Shown here one piece after another: positions 7,961 through 16,880 of a stretch of DNA of 64,000 nucleotides. The position numbers and the translations under genes are program-made. This DNA is from Nocardioides sp. QY071 (GTDB lineage Bacteria; Actinomycetota; Actinomycetes; Propionibacteriales; Nocardioidaceae). The notes under the pieces are model-generated. The model searched no databases. It was given only the letters and a program-made list of their open reading frames with translations, and was not told where the DNA came from. The DNA lies in assembly GCF_029961765.1 (NCBI RefSeq), contig NZ_CP124681.1:62001-126000 (forward strand), read 5' to 3'. The first letter of the stretch is position 1. Every line of letters starts with the position of its first letter.

Positions 7961-9088
7961 GTGCAGCCTGTCCCCATCCGTCGCGCCGGCCCCCTCAAGG
8001 TCACCGGTGCCGCGACCGCGCAGGTCCTGCTGTTCGTGCCGGTGATCGTGGTGTTCGTCCTGGTCGTGGTGAGCAGCGTGCTGACGGTCGTGTGGATCGG
8101 GATCCTGCTCCTGCTGGGGGTGCTGCCGCTCGGCCGGCTGATCGCCAACACCCACCGGAGGATGGCGGCCGCGGTGCTGGGAGAGCCGGTGCCGGCGCCG
8201 TACCTCCCCCTGCCGCCGGGACCACTCCCCGGCCTGCGTGCCCGGGCCCTCGACCCCGCGACCTGGCGCGACCTGCTCTGGATGCTCTGGGCGATGACGG
8301 GCGGCATCGTCCTCTCGCTCCTGGTGTTCCTGCTGATGGTCGCGGTCGTCACGCTGCCGCTGTGGTGGTACGGCGCCGTCCCGCTGATGCGTGCCCGGTC
8401 GTGGGTCGACCGCGCGATCCTCTCGCCGGGGCGCACCGAGGCGCTCGAGCGCCGGGTGCACGACCTGACCACCTCCCGCGCCGTCGTCGTCGACCACTCG
8501 GCGGCCGAGCTGCGCCGCATCGAGCGCGACCTGCACGACGGCCCGCAGGCCCGTCTGGCCGCGGTCTCCCTCAGCCTGGGCCTGGCCGACGACCTCTTCG
8601 AGACCGACCCGCTGGCCGCACGGAAGCTGCTCAACGAGGCCCGCGGTACGTCGTCCACCGCGCTCGGCGAGCTGCGCGACGTGGTGCGCGGCATCCACCC
8701 GCCGGTGCTGGCCGACCGCGGCCTGACCGGCGCCGTGTCCGCGCTGGCGCTGGACATGGCCGTGCCGGTGGAGCTGGCTCTCGACGTACCGGACCGGTTG
8801 CCCGCTCCTGTCGAGTCGGCGGTCTACTTCGCCGTCGCCGAGTGCCTGGCCAACACCGCGAAGCACGCCGGCGCCGCCCAGTCCTGGGTGACGCTCCACC
8901 ACGACGGAACGGTGCTGCGGGCCGAGGTCGGCGACGACGGCCGCGGCGGCGCGGACCTGCACACCGGATCCGGACTTCCGGGGGTGGCTGCGCGGCTCGC
9001 GGCCTTCGACGGCATCCTGTCGGTGTCAAGCCCCGCCGGCGGTCCGACCGTCGTGACCTGGGAGGTCCCGTGCGCCCCCTCCGCGTAG
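7961..9088 (+). CDS. Sensor histidine kinase (HisKA_3 type)
   Basis: A 375-residue NarL-partner kinase. The N-terminal half has membrane segments (about 15-55 and 115-145) and resembles the actinobacterial putative-sensor domain. The phosphoacceptor His192 lies in RRIERDLHDGPQARL, the HisKA_3 dimerisation signature. The HATPase region shows AECLANTAKHAG and the glycine-rich GDDGRGGADLHTGSGLPGV. I chose the GTG at 7961, preceded by GGTGAGGATGG, because the longer open frame runs through the divergent promoter and the palindrome. The end overlaps the response regulator start by 19 bp. It probably senses envelope or drug stress and controls the divergent MMPL exporter. Confidence 0.87.
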   Translation: MQPVPIRRAGPLKVTGAATAQVLLFVPVIVVFVLVVVSSVLTVVWIGILLLLGVLPLGRLIANTHRRMAAAVLGEPVPAPYLPLPPGPLPGLRARALDPATWRDLLWMLWAMTGGIVLSLLVFLLMVAVVTLPLWWYGAVPLMRARSWVDRAILSPGRTEALERRVHDLTTSRAVVVDHSAAELRRIERDLHDGPQARLAAVSLSLGLADDLFETDPLAARKLLNEARGTSSTALGELRDVVRGIHPPVLADRGLTGAVSALALDMAVPVELALDVPDRLPAPVESAVYFAVAECLANTAKHAGAAQSWVTLHHDGTVLRAEVGDDGRGGADLHTGSGLPGVAARLAAFDGILSVSSPAGGPTVVTWEVPCAPSA

Positions 9089-9720
9089 TCCTCGCCGAAG
9101 ACCACGCGCTCCTGAGGGCGGGCCTCACCCAGCTCCTGGAGGCCAAGGGCTTCGAGGTGGTGGCCGCGGTCGACAACCTCACCGAGCTCGAGCGTGCCCT
9201 CGACGACCCGAGCGCCGAGGCGGCGGTGGTCGACGTACGGATGCCGCCGACGTTCACCGACGAGGGCCTGCGCGCCGCCATCGCCGTCCGCGCGCGGCGG
9301 CCGGGCTTCCCCGTGCTGGTGCTCTCGCAGTACGTCGAGCAGCTCTACGCCCGCGAGCTCCTCGCCAGCGGCGAGGGCGCCGTCGGCTACCTGCTCAAGG
9401 ACCGCGTCTCCGACGTCGCCGAGTTCGTCGACGCCCTCCGCCGGGTGGCCGGCGGTGGCACCGTCCTCGACCCGTCGGTGGTCGCCGCCGTCCTCGACCG
9501 CCGCAAGGACACGCCCGTGGACCGGCTGACCGAGCGGGAGCGTGAGGTGCTCGCGCTGATGGCCGAGGGCCGCGCCAACGCCGGGATCGCGCAGGCGCTG
9601 GTGGTCAGCGAGAAGGCCGTCGCCAAGCACATCAACAGCATCTTCGCGAAGCTCGACCTCCCCACCGACACCGACGACCACCGCCGGGTGCGGGCGGTGC
9701 TGGAGTGGCTGCGGTTCTGA
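9070..9720 (+). CDS. NarL/LuxR-family response regulator
   Basis: A 216-residue regulator with a receiver domain (about 4-120; acidic pair AEDH, phosphoacceptor Asp55 in VVDVRMPP, conserved Lys in YLLKDRV) and a C-terminal LuxR HTH (LTEREREVLALMAEGRANAGIAQALVVSEKAVAKHINSIFAKL). The GTG start lies inside the end of the kinase gene, so the two are co-translated. The likely target is the MMPL promoter 1.2 kb upstream. Confidence 0.9.
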   Translation: MRPLRVVLAEDHALLRAGLTQLLEAKGFEVVAAVDNLTELERALDDPSAEAAVVDVRMPPTFTDEGLRAAIAVRARRPGFPVLVLSQYVEQLYARELLASGEGAVGYLLKDRVSDVAEFVDALRRVAGGGTVLDPSVVAAVLDRRKDTPVDRLTEREREVLALMAEGRANAGIAQALVVSEKAVAKHINSIFAKLDLPTDTDDHRRVRAVLEWLRF

Positions 9721-9763
9721 GCCGTCAGCGACACGGCAGCCCAGTCGCGACCCGAGTTCGGTC

Positions 9764-9780
9764 CTCCGAGTGCGTCGGAG
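9764..9780. terminator. Weak hairpin between convergent genes
   Basis: CTCCGA-GTGCG-TCGGAG forms a 6-bp stem in the 67-bp gap between the response regulator and the convergent DUF4389 gene. It has no T tract. The position suggests a bidirectional terminator but the stem is short. Confidence 0.3.
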
Positions 9781-9787
9781 CAGGTCG

Positions 9788-11341
9788 TCAGTGTCCGGCC
9801 GAGGCCGCAGCCTGGGCGTCGCCGTCCGCATCGAGCGAAGCCTCCGTCGCAGCCTCGTCGGCGTCCGGGCGCGGCGTGAATGAGCCTGGGATCTGCCCGG
9901 GCCCGGGCTCTGTGGGTCCTTGGTCGAGCCGGAACGGCGGGTACTGGTCGGTCATCAGGGCCACGTAGGCGATCACCCGGTAGGTCCAGCGGTTGAGGCC
10001 GATGAGCAGGTCGAACAGCGACGAGGGATAGCGACCGGTGAAGAGGAGCAACAGGCCCGCGGCGAAGGTCAGGGCGCCGATCAGGCCTCCCGCGGACAGC
10101 CGCGCGCCGTCGTTCCCGAACGTCCATCCCCACGTCCCGGAGAGGACCGACAAGACGATGAGATGGGGCAGGGCGAGCAGCCACGACTTGACGAGCACGA
10201 GGCGGCGGGAGAGGCGCTCGGGGTAGGCGACGTCGAGGTCTGCGGGGTAGTCGCGTGCCGTCAGGCTGAACGGTGGGTACCGGTCGGTGCCGAGGGCACT
10301 GGTCGCGTAGAAGGCGACGCGCCACGACCAGCGCAAGATCCCCACATTGAGGTCGAAGATGCTTCGGGGGTAGCGCTCGGTGAAGAGGATGGACGCGAAC
10401 GCGACAACCGTGAGCACAGCGAAGACCAGCCAGAGCGCAGCCAGGATCACGAGGTGGGGGAGCACGAGCACCCACTTGACCAGCCACAGGCCCCGACTCA
10501 GGTGTGCGTCCTGGATCCCGGTGACCCGCACCGGCGAGACCTCGAAGCCGCTCGGTGGTGTCTCGTCTGCGGTCAGGCGTGTCCCCGGTCGCGCAGGCGG
10601 TGCGCCCGGGGACGCCGACCCCGCACCACGGACGAGGAGCAGAGCACCGGCCGCGACGAGCGCCAGCCCGACCAGGACCAGACCCGCCGCGAGCGGGGTC
10701 AGCAGGGCGAGTCGGCCGCCGGCCACCACGTCCACGTCGACACCGGCGGTGCCGTCCGCGTTCATGACGACGACGGTGTACGTGCCCGGGCGGAGGTCCC
10801 AGGTCAGCTCCTGGGAGCCGCCACCGGACGCCTGCGCCGTCCAGAATCCCTGCCGCGTCGGTGCCGGTGCGGAGTCGGCGTCTCCGCCGTGCCGCGTGAG
10901 GGTGTAGCGGAACGGGTCGTTGTCGGTGATGTCGGTGATCTCGTCGTAGGGTGCGTCCCTGAGGTAGGCCGCGACGGCGTCGCTGGGGCCGATGCCGACG
11001 AACACCGGCCTCGGTTCGCGTGAGGTGACGCGCAGGCGCACGGTGGCGACGTCCCGGTCGGCCCACCAGTCGTCCGGACCGAGATCGCCCAGGTCCAACG
11101 CGCGCGTCGTCAGTGCCACCGAGGGCGAGCTGATGTGCTCGGTGGGTGTGGTGAAGAAGCCGTCGCCGTCGCGCTGGGTCATCAATGCCCAGCCCAGGGC
11201 GAGGCCGCCGACGAGGAGCGGCACGCCGACGAGTGAGAGCAGCGCGCCGACGATCATGAAGCCGGGGCGGTTCCTAGGCTCGGCCGTTCCTGCGCGGCGA
11301 TCCCCGCCGGTCGGACCTGCCGGTCTGCTCGAGCCGTTCAT
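9788..11341 (-). CDS. Membrane protein with two DUF4389 domains
   Basis: A 517-residue integral membrane protein. After an N-terminal helix (RPGFMIVGALLSLVGVPLLVG) comes an outer region of about 170 residues with a beta-rich stretch (GSQELTWDLRPGTYTVVVMNADG), a helix near residue 230, then two copies of the DUF4389 module. The modules carry TERYPRSIFDLNVGILRWSW...TDRYPPFSL and TGRYPSSLFDLLIGLNRWTY...TDQYPPFRL. The start was set at 11341 by an AGGAGG a few bases upstream; the frame extends further but without a ribosome site. The tail is acidic and Ala-rich. The function of DUF4389 proteins is not established. Neighbours give no clue beyond a convergent two-component system. Confidence 0.8.
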   Translation of the reverse strand: MNGSSRPAGPTGGDRRAGTAEPRNRPGFMIVGALLSLVGVPLLVGGLALGWALMTQRDGDGFFTTPTEHISSPSVALTTRALDLGDLGPDDWWADRDVATVRLRVTSREPRPVFVGIGPSDAVAAYLRDAPYDEITDITDNDPFRYTLTRHGGDADSAPAPTRQGFWTAQASGGGSQELTWDLRPGTYTVVVMNADGTAGVDVDVVAGGRLALLTPLAAGLVLVGLALVAAGALLLVRGAGSASPGAPPARPGTRLTADETPPSGFEVSPVRVTGIQDAHLSRGLWLVKWVLVLPHLVILAALWLVFAVLTVVAFASILFTERYPRSIFDLNVGILRWSWRVAFYATSALGTDRYPPFSLTARDYPADLDVAYPERLSRRLVLVKSWLLALPHLIVLSVLSGTWGWTFGNDGARLSAGGLIGALTFAAGLLLLFTGRYPSSLFDLLIGLNRWTYRVIAYVALMTDQYPPFRLDQGPTEPGPGQIPGSFTPRPDADEAATEASLDADGDAQAAASAGH

Positions 11342-11496
11342 GTGCCCTGCCTCCTGCCTGCTCGACCTGCCCGCTCCCACGGACGCGCACGATGCGCACT
11401 GCCACAGACACCGTGGCAATGACGAGCGGGCCCAGGTAGGGCCGAACGACCCGTCGCGAAGGGTCGACGGTCGCAATGACCCGCGATACTCGTCCC

Positions 11497-12114
11497 ATGA
11501 ACCCGGTCGACATCGCCGAGCCGCTGCGGTCCCGCTGGAGCCCGAGCGTCTTCGACGCCACCCACGAGCTGACCGACGCCGAGATCACCCGGCTGCTCGA
11601 GGCGGCCCAGTGGGCGCCGAGCTCGGGCAACCGCCAGCCGTGGCGCTATGTCGTCGCGCCGCGCGGAAGCGCCCAGCACGCCGCGTTCGTGCCGCACCTG
11701 AGCCGCGGCAACTCGGGCTGGGTGCCACGTGCCTCGCTCGTGCTCCTCTCGGTCGTCGAGCTGGGCCAGGACGGGGTCGAGCTGAGCGACGTGCTGATCC
11801 CGACCCACGACGTCGGGCAGGCCTCGGCCCACATCACGCTGCAGGCGCAGGCGATGGGCCTGGGCGCCCACCAGTTCGGGGGATTCGACCACGACGGCGC
11901 GGCTGCGGCGCTCGGGATCCCCGACACCGCTCGGCTGCTGGCGGGCATCGCCGTCGGTGTCCGCGGCAACCCCGCGGAGGTGTCCGAGCGCGATGCTGAG
12001 CGCGACCACCGGGAGCGGCACCGCCGCCCGCTCGCCGAGACGGCGTACGGCGCCTGGGGGGTGGCCTGGCCCGGCCTGGCCCCGTCCGGGCCGACCACGG
12101 CCGAGCGCCACTGA
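11497..12114 (+). CDS. Nitroreductase-family oxidoreductase
   Basis: A 205-residue FMN-dependent flavoprotein of the nitroreductase fold. The FMN phosphate-binding N-terminus (RSRWSPSVFDATHELTDAEITRLLEAAQWAPSSGNRQPWRY) is clear: R-S-x-R-x-F-like, then APSSxNxQPW. The region HDVGQASAHITLQAQAMGLGAHQFGGFD is the typical dimer helix. The ATG at 11497 gives the family N-terminus; an ATG at 11476 would add seven residues. Substrate unknown; members reduce nitro groups, enones or flavins. It stands alone before a small membrane protein. Confidence 0.85.
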   Translation: MNPVDIAEPLRSRWSPSVFDATHELTDAEITRLLEAAQWAPSSGNRQPWRYVVAPRGSAQHAAFVPHLSRGNSGWVPRASLVLLSVVELGQDGVELSDVLIPTHDVGQASAHITLQAQAMGLGAHQFGGFDHDGAAAALGIPDTARLLAGIAVGVRGNPAEVSERDAERDHRERHRRPLAETAYGAWGVAWPGLAPSGPTTAERH

Positions 12115-12125
12115 ACGCGACCGAC

Positions 12126-12587
12126 ATGACCGACGTGACCGACGAGGAGGGCCGGCGCGGCGGGGTTCTCCTCGCCCTGGTGGTGGTCGCGCTGATCGTC
12201 AACCTGCCGCTGGCGCACTTGACCTGGCAGCGCTGGGAGCTGTCGCGCGACGGTGTGGAGGTCAGCGCCGAGGTCACGGCCACGAACGTGCTGCGGGCGC
12301 GCACCGACCCGCACTACGTCGTCCGGTTCCGGCTGCCAGAGATGGTCGACCCGCGGCGTCGTACCTGGCCGGCCGAGGTCGACCACGCCACGTGGCGGGC
12401 CGCCGAGGACACCGGCGAGATCGGCGTCCGGGTGCTGCCCGACAAGCCGGCGGTGCAGCGCGTTGAGGGCGCCCGCTCCTCCGCGGTCGGCTACGTCGTC
12501 ATCGGGGTCGTCGACCTGATCGTGCTCCTGCTGGGGCTGCTGCTCTGGCGCCAGCGCCGCACCCCGCGTGCCACACTGCCTGCATGA
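12126..12587 (+). CDS. Small membrane protein, DUF3592-like
   Basis: A 153-residue protein with a membrane helix near each end (GGVLLALVVVALIVNLPLAHL, and VGYVVIGVVDLIVLLLGLLLW) enclosing a beta-rich middle of about 80 residues. The arrangement and the E-V-x-A-x-V-T-x-x-x pattern resemble DUF3592 proteins, whose role is unknown. Its stop overlaps the glutathione peroxidase ATG (ATGA), so the two are probably one operon. Confidence 0.65.
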   Translation: MTDVTDEEGRRGGVLLALVVVALIVNLPLAHLTWQRWELSRDGVEVSAEVTATNVLRARTDPHYVVRFRLPEMVDPRRRTWPAEVDHATWRAAEDTGEIGVRVLPDKPAVQRVEGARSSAVGYVVIGVVDLIVLLLGLLLWRQRRTPRATLPA

Positions 12588-13063
12588 CCTCCCTCCACGA
12601 CTTCAAGGCCACCGCGATCGATGGCCGGGAGACCGACCTGGCGTCGTACGACGGCACCGTGGTCCTCGTCGTCAACACGGCCTCGAAGTGCGGGCTGACC
12701 CCGCAGTTCCAGGGCCTGCAGGAGCTGTACGACCAGTACGGCGACCGCGGCTTCACGATCCTCGGCTTCCCGTGCGACCAGTTCGCCCACCAGGAGCCCG
12801 GCACCGAGGACGAGATCGCCGAGTTCTGCCAGCGCAACTACGGCGTCTCGTTCCCGATGTTCGCGAAGATCGACGTCAACGGGAAGGACGCCCACCCGCT
12901 CTACCAGTGGCTGAAGAAGGAGCAGGGCGGGCTGATCGGCGGCGGCATCAAGTGGAACTTCACGAAGTTCCTCGTCGGCCGTGACGGTGCGGTCCTCGAC
13001 CGCTACGCCCCGACGACCGAGCCGGCCAAGCTCGCCGGCGACATCGAGAAGGCGCTCGGCTGA
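12584..13063 (+). CDS. Glutathione/thioredoxin peroxidase (GPx family)
   Basis: A 159-residue thioredoxin-fold peroxidase of normal bacterial GPx length. The peroxidatic Cys36 lies in NTASKCGLTPQ; the family Gln/Trp/Asn motifs appear in GFPCDQFAHQEPG and KWNFTKFLV. Actinomycetes lack glutathione, so the reductant is more likely thioredoxin. It should remove organic and lipid peroxides in the cytoplasm. It is coupled to the upstream membrane protein by ATGA and followed by two strong palindromes. Confidence 0.9.
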   Translation: MTSLHDFKATAIDGRETDLASYDGTVVLVVNTASKCGLTPQFQGLQELYDQYGDRGFTILGFPCDQFAHQEPGTEDEIAEFCQRNYGVSFPMFAKIDVNGKDAHPLYQWLKKEQGGLIGGGIKWNFTKFLVGRDGAVLDRYAPTTEPAKLAGDIEKALG

Positions 13064-13073
13064 CGTTCCATTG

Positions 13074-13105
13074 CCCCCGAACCGTTCGATCGAACGGTTC
13101 GGGGG
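13074..13105. terminator. 32-bp perfect palindrome, first of two
   Basis: Each arm reads CCCCCGAACCGTTCGA, followed by its exact reverse complement with no loop base. It begins 10 bp after the peroxidase stop and faces the convergent MMPL gene. There is no T run, so it would be a hairpin-only, bidirectional terminator of the kind common in actinomycetes. Confidence 0.6.
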
Positions 13106-13119
13106 AATCTGACGCGCAA

Positions 13120-13159
13120 ACGTCCCCCGAACCGTTCGATCGAACGGTTCGGGGGACGT
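13120..13159. terminator. 40-bp perfect palindrome, second of two
   Basis: The same 32-bp core as at 13074 (arm CCCCCGAACCGTTCGA), here flanked on both sides by ACGT, giving 20-bp arms. It ends 13 bp before the stop of the convergent MMPL gene. The tandem pair should stop transcription from both sides. Confidence 0.6.
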
Positions 13160-13172
13160 CAGGCGGGGCTGA

Positions 13173-15488
13173 TCAGACCCCGGCCAGCTGCTTGTCGCCG
13201 TCCAGGTCGTCGTCCAGGTCATCAGACCGGGCGCCGACGTGGACCGGAGCGGAGTCGCGCTCGAGGGACTCGCCCTCGACGTCGACGGCCGGCAGGATCC
13301 GGTCGAGCCACTTCGGCAGCCACCAGGCCTTCTCGCCGAGCAGGTAGAGCACCGAGGGGATGAGCACCATCCGCACCACGAAGGCGTCGAACACGATGGA
13401 GACGGCGAGCGCGAAGCCCATCGACTTCACCACGGCGGTGTCCTCGAGGATGAAGCCGGAGAACACGGCGATCATGATCGTCGCGGCGGCGGTGACCACC
13501 CGGGCGCTGTTGCGGAACCCGTCGACGACGGCCTCGTGGGTGGGCAGGCCGTGGACGTGCGCCTCCCGCATCCGGGTGACCAGGAAGACCTGGTAGTCCA
13601 TCGCGAGGCCGAACACCACGCCGATCAGGAAGATCGGCATGAAGCTCACGATCGGCTGGCCCTCGAACAGCCCGAGCGCGCCCTCCTGGAAGATCGCGAC
13701 CGTCGCGCCCAGCGTGGCCAGCACCGAGAGCAAGAAGCCCAGGGTGGCGGTCAGCGGGATCAGGATCGAGCGGAACACCAGCACCAGCAGCACGAACGCC
13801 AGGCCGATGACGACGGCGAGGTAGATCGGCAGCGCGCTGTTGAGCCGGTCCGACACGTCGGTGGTGATCGCGGTGAGGCCGGTGACGCCGACGACGGTGT
13901 CGGTCTGGTCCTCGATCCCGCCCTGCCCGTCGCGCAGCGCCTGCAGCAGGTCGAGCGTCTCGGGCTCGTCCGGTCCGGACGACGGGACGACCTGGATCAT
14001 CGCGCCGGTGCCGGTCCCGACCGGCGCACCGGACGCGTCGCGCTCGGCGTTGGTGGCGACCAGGTCCGCGCTCTTGACGTCGTCCTGACCAGCGGCCCAC
14101 GCGACCACCCGGTCGAAGGCGGCCTGGCGCTGGTCGTCGTCGGCGATCTTGCGGCCGTCGACCACGACGAGCAGCGGGCCCTCGCGGCCGGGGCCGAACG
14201 CCTCGGTCATCAGGTCCGATGCCTTGCGCTGCGTGGTGTCGGTGGGCGAGGTGCTGTCGGTGGGGAAGGCGAGGTACATCTGCGAGATCGGCGCGGCCAG
14301 CGCACCGAGCAGGACGACGACGCCGAGCACCCAGGCGACGGGCGCCTTCGCGAGCATCTGCGCCCACCGCACGCCGTTGTTGTGGACCCGGCCGTGCTCG
14401 TCGCGCTTCGGGGCGTACTTGCGCACCTGCCCGGCGAAGGACTTCGACTTGGTCAGGCCCAGCAGCGCGGGCAGCAGGGTCAGCGCGACCAGCACCGCCA
14501 CGAACACGGTCGCGGCCGCGGCCAGGCCCATGGCGGTCAGGAACGGGATGCGTACGACGGCCAGTGCCGACAGCGCGATGAGGACCGTGAGGCCGGCGAA
14601 GACGACCGCGCTGCCCGCCGTACCGACGGCGATCCCGGCCGCGTGGGCGCGGTCCTTCGTGTGGTGCAGCTCGGTGCGGTAGCGGGCGAGGATGAACAGC
14701 GTGTAGTCGATGCCGACCGCGAGGCCGATCATCGTGGCCAGCATCGGGGTGCTGGAGCCGATGTCCATCAGCGCGGTCATGGCGGTGATGCCGGTCATGC
14801 CGAGGCCGACGCCGAAGACCGCGTTGAGCAGCGGCATGCCGGCGGCCATCAGCGAGCCGAAGGTGAGGACCAGCACGACCAGGGCGATGCCGAGACCGAT
14901 CAGCTCCGACGAGCCGCCCGGCGGCTCCATCACGGCCATGCCGGGGCCGTTGGCCTCGGCGACCAGGCCGGTCTCCGCCGTGGTGTCGGCGAGCAGGTCC
15001 TCGAGGTCGTCGATGGTGGTGGTCTTCAGGTCGGACGGCGAGTCGACGTCCCACTCGAAGGACATGGTGCCGATCCGGGCGTCCTCCGACAGGGTGGAGA
15101 ACGCGGCCGGCATCCCCTCGCCGGCCGCGGCGGGCGCGACCAGGCCGGGGTTCTCCTCGCCGGTCTGCGGCAGCGTCGGTACGCCGTCGATCAGCTGCTG
15201 GATCGCCGCCTGGTACGCCGGCTCGGCCAGGGTGTGGCCCTTCGGTGCGGCGACGACGAGGTTGACCGACGCGTCGTCGAAGGCGTCGCCGGACTCGGGG
15301 AACAGCTCCTGCTGGATGTCGGCGGCCTTCTCCGAGGGGATCCCCGGGATGGAGAAGGCGTCGGTCATCGGCTTGGAGAAGGCAGCGGCGAGGCTGCCGA
15401 GGACGACGGCGACGAGCAGCCATCCGGCGATGAAGAACGGCCACCGCCGGTAGGCGGTCGAGCCGAGACGGTAGAGCAGGCGGGCCAT
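13173..15488 (-). CDS. MMPL/RND-family membrane exporter
   Basis: A 771-residue permease with duplicated MMPL halves. The N-terminal helix (WPFFIAGWLLVAVVLGSLAAAF) is followed by an outer loop rich in acidic residues, a helix cluster from ELIGLGIALVVLVLTFGSLMAAG, the motif AVGIDYTLFILARYR, then the repeat with VFGLAMDYQVFLVTRMRE. A charged C-terminal tail of about 45 residues follows. It exports an unknown lipid or drug with proton coupling. A TetR gene lies 42 bp upstream on the same strand; the two likely form an operon controlled by the operator at 16120. Confidence 0.88.
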   Translation of the reverse strand: MARLLYRLGSTAYRRWPFFIAGWLLVAVVLGSLAAAFSKPMTDAFSIPGIPSEKAADIQQELFPESGDAFDDASVNLVVAAPKGHTLAEPAYQAAIQQLIDGVPTLPQTGEENPGLVAPAAAGEGMPAAFSTLSEDARIGTMSFEWDVDSPSDLKTTTIDDLEDLLADTTAETGLVAEANGPGMAVMEPPGGSSELIGLGIALVVLVLTFGSLMAAGMPLLNAVFGVGLGMTGITAMTALMDIGSSTPMLATMIGLAVGIDYTLFILARYRTELHHTKDRAHAAGIAVGTAGSAVVFAGLTVLIALSALAVVRIPFLTAMGLAAAATVFVAVLVALTLLPALLGLTKSKSFAGQVRKYAPKRDEHGRVHNNGVRWAQMLAKAPVAWVLGVVVLLGALAAPISQMYLAFPTDSTSPTDTTQRKASDLMTEAFGPGREGPLLVVVDGRKIADDDQRQAAFDRVVAWAAGQDDVKSADLVATNAERDASGAPVGTGTGAMIQVVPSSGPDEPETLDLLQALRDGQGGIEDQTDTVVGVTGLTAITTDVSDRLNSALPIYLAVVIGLAFVLLVLVFRSILIPLTATLGFLLSVLATLGATVAIFQEGALGLFEGQPIVSFMPIFLIGVVFGLAMDYQVFLVTRMREAHVHGLPTHEAVVDGFRNSARVVTAAATIMIAVFSGFILEDTAVVKSMGFALAVSIVFDAFVVRMVLIPSVLYLLGEKAWWLPKWLDRILPAVDVEGESLERDSAPVHVGARSDDLDDDLDGDKQLAGV

Positions 15489-15530
15489 GGGGTCTCCTGT
15501 GGGCCTGGTTGGGCGTGCTGGGGAAGGTGC

Positions 15531-16118
15531 TCAGCCGAGCGCCGCGCGGGCGTCGGCGACGGAGTTGTCGAAGTGCTGGGCGAAGGTGAGGCTGCGGTCG
15601 GCGGCGGTCCGCTCGAGGGCGTCGTCGAAGAAGGTGATGAGCAGGCGCAGGAACACGCGCACCTTCTCGCTCGGGAAGTCGGCCCCCTCGCGCTGGCGGA
15701 TGCAGTCACCCAGCAGGGCCGCAGCGGACTCGAACCGCTGGTGCACGAGCTGGATCAGCCGCGGGTCGTTCATCACGGCGTCGCGGACCGCGGCCAGGTG
15801 CTGGTCGGAGTCGGCCCGCTCGCGGGTCGCCTCGTGGGCCAGCACGATCAGGTCGTCGAGCAGCCGGCCGGTCGGGCCGCCCCCGACGAAGGTCGCGACG
15901 AGCTCCTCGTCGACGTCCGGCTCGGGACCGAGGACGACCTCGGCCTTGCCGTCGAAGTAGTTGAAGACCGTCCGCCGGGACACGTCGGCCGCGGCCGCCA
16001 GGTCGTCGATGGTCCAGCCGTCGAACCCGTTGTCGAGGGTCAGTCGGACGGCGCACTGCTGGAGGCGCAGCGCGGTCTGGTACCGCTTCGCCTCACGCCT
16101 GTTGCACAGATCGACCAT
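15531..16118 (-). CDS. TetR family regulator of the adjacent MMPL gene
   Basis: A 195-residue TetR repressor. The HTH is in GWTIDDLAAAADVSRRTVFNYFDGK; the F-N-Y-F form is typical. Its gene precedes the MMPL exporter on the same strand. An inverted repeat starts 1 bp before its ATG, so it probably represses both itself and the exporter until a transported compound binds. The ligand is unknown. Confidence 0.87.
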   Translation of the reverse strand: MVDLCNRREAKRYQTALRLQQCAVRLTLDNGFDGWTIDDLAAAADVSRRTVFNYFDGKAEVVLGPEPDVDEELVATFVGGGPTGRLLDDLIVLAHEATRERADSDQHLAAVRDAVMNDPRLIQLVHQRFESAAALLGDCIRQREGADFPSEKVRVFLRLLITFFDDALERTAADRSLTFAQHFDNSVADARAALG

Positions 16119-16119
16119 G

Positions 16120-16135
16120 AGTGCATCTTTGCACT
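16120..16135. promoter_or_regulatory. Operator for the TetR/MMPL operon
   Basis: AGTGCA-TCTT-TGCACT is a perfect 6-4-6 inverted repeat directly in front of the TetR start codon. A further CAGTGCAA lies about 13 bp beyond. Binding here would block initiation of the TetR-MMPL transcript. Confidence 0.55.
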
Positions 16136-16168
16136 TTGGTGGGACTCAGTGCAACTTCGTGACGGCCG

Positions 16169-16858
16169 TCACGCCGCTCCCGCGTGGGCCCGGGCGGACG
16201 GCGTACCGCGCCCGACGATCGCCGGCGCCTCGCGCACCAGCCCGTCGTCGGTGAGGGCGGCGACCATGAACAGCGCGAAGTCGGTACGCCGGGTCAGGTT
16301 GCTCGCCAGCACCGGGTCGCCGACGTGGCGGGCCCAGACCGGCAGTCCCTCCGAGGGCCCCTCCTCCAGGTCGCTGCCGCGCACCACCGTCCATGCGGTG
16401 TCGCTGGCGAAGATCCGCTCGCACGCGCGGACCTGGTCGTCGATGTCGGCGAACCGGACCGCGCGGGCCACGACGGTGAGGGCGCGCACCATCAGGCGGA
16501 ACCGCCGGCTGTAGCGGTCGCGACCGTCGCGGGTGATGTGCCACCCGCACGAGAAGACCAGGCGGGCGCCGGGCTCGGCGTGGTCGAGCACCGCCTGCGC
16601 GGTGCCGGAGGAGTAGTCGTGCACGCCGAACGGCACGAGCACCACGAGGACGCCGTCGCACCCGGCGACCGCGCGGGCCACGACCTCGCGGTCGTCGGTG
16701 CGGCCGGGCACCACGGTGATCCGGTCGGAGAGGTCGGCCAGCTTGCCGACGCTCTCGGGGCGGCAGACCGCCGTGACGTCGTACCCGCGCTCGAGGCAGT
16801 GCCCGATCAGGTACCGACCGAGCTTGCCGGAGCCACCGATGATGCAGACCTTACGCAT
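16169..16858 (-). CDS. NAD(P)-binding protein (NmrA/atypical SDR)
   Basis: A 229-residue Rossmann-fold protein. The N-terminal [22 protein letters not shown] holds the GGSGKLG dinucleotide site. No YxxxK catalytic pair is evident, so it fits the atypical NmrA-like group that acts as oxidoreductase or redox sensor. The ATG at 16858 was chosen since the protein then begins with strand 1; the longer frame crosses the divergent promoter. One operator copy overlaps the start codon, so the divergent TetR gene product probably represses it. Confidence 0.8.
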   Translation of the reverse strand: MRKVCIIGGSGKLGRYLIGHCLERGYDVTAVCRPESVGKLADLSDRITVVPGRTDDREVVARAVAGCDGVLVVLVPFGVHDYSSGTAQAVLDHAEPGARLVFSCGWHITRDGRDRYSRRFRLMVRALTVVARAVRFADIDDQVRACERIFASDTAWTVVRGSDLEEGPSEGLPVWARHVGDPVLASNLTRRTDFALFMVAALTDDGLVREAPAIVGRGTPSARAHAGAA

Positions 16859-16863
16859 GTAAG
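16850..16863. promoter_or_regulatory. Operator copy 1 in the SDR/TetR divergent region
   Basis: CTTAC-GCAT-GTAAG is a perfect 5-4-5 inverted repeat covering the start codon of the NAD(P)-binding protein gene. A second copy lies 31 bp away. Confidence 0.5.
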
Positions 16864-16880
16864 GGAAGGTAGCAGCCGAC

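Noticed and set aside
13239..16514. A 1091-codon forward open frame
   Set aside because: It is antisense to the MMPL and TetR genes, which have full family signatures. Its product is low-complexity Arg/Glu/Gly/His-rich, a GC-codon shadow.
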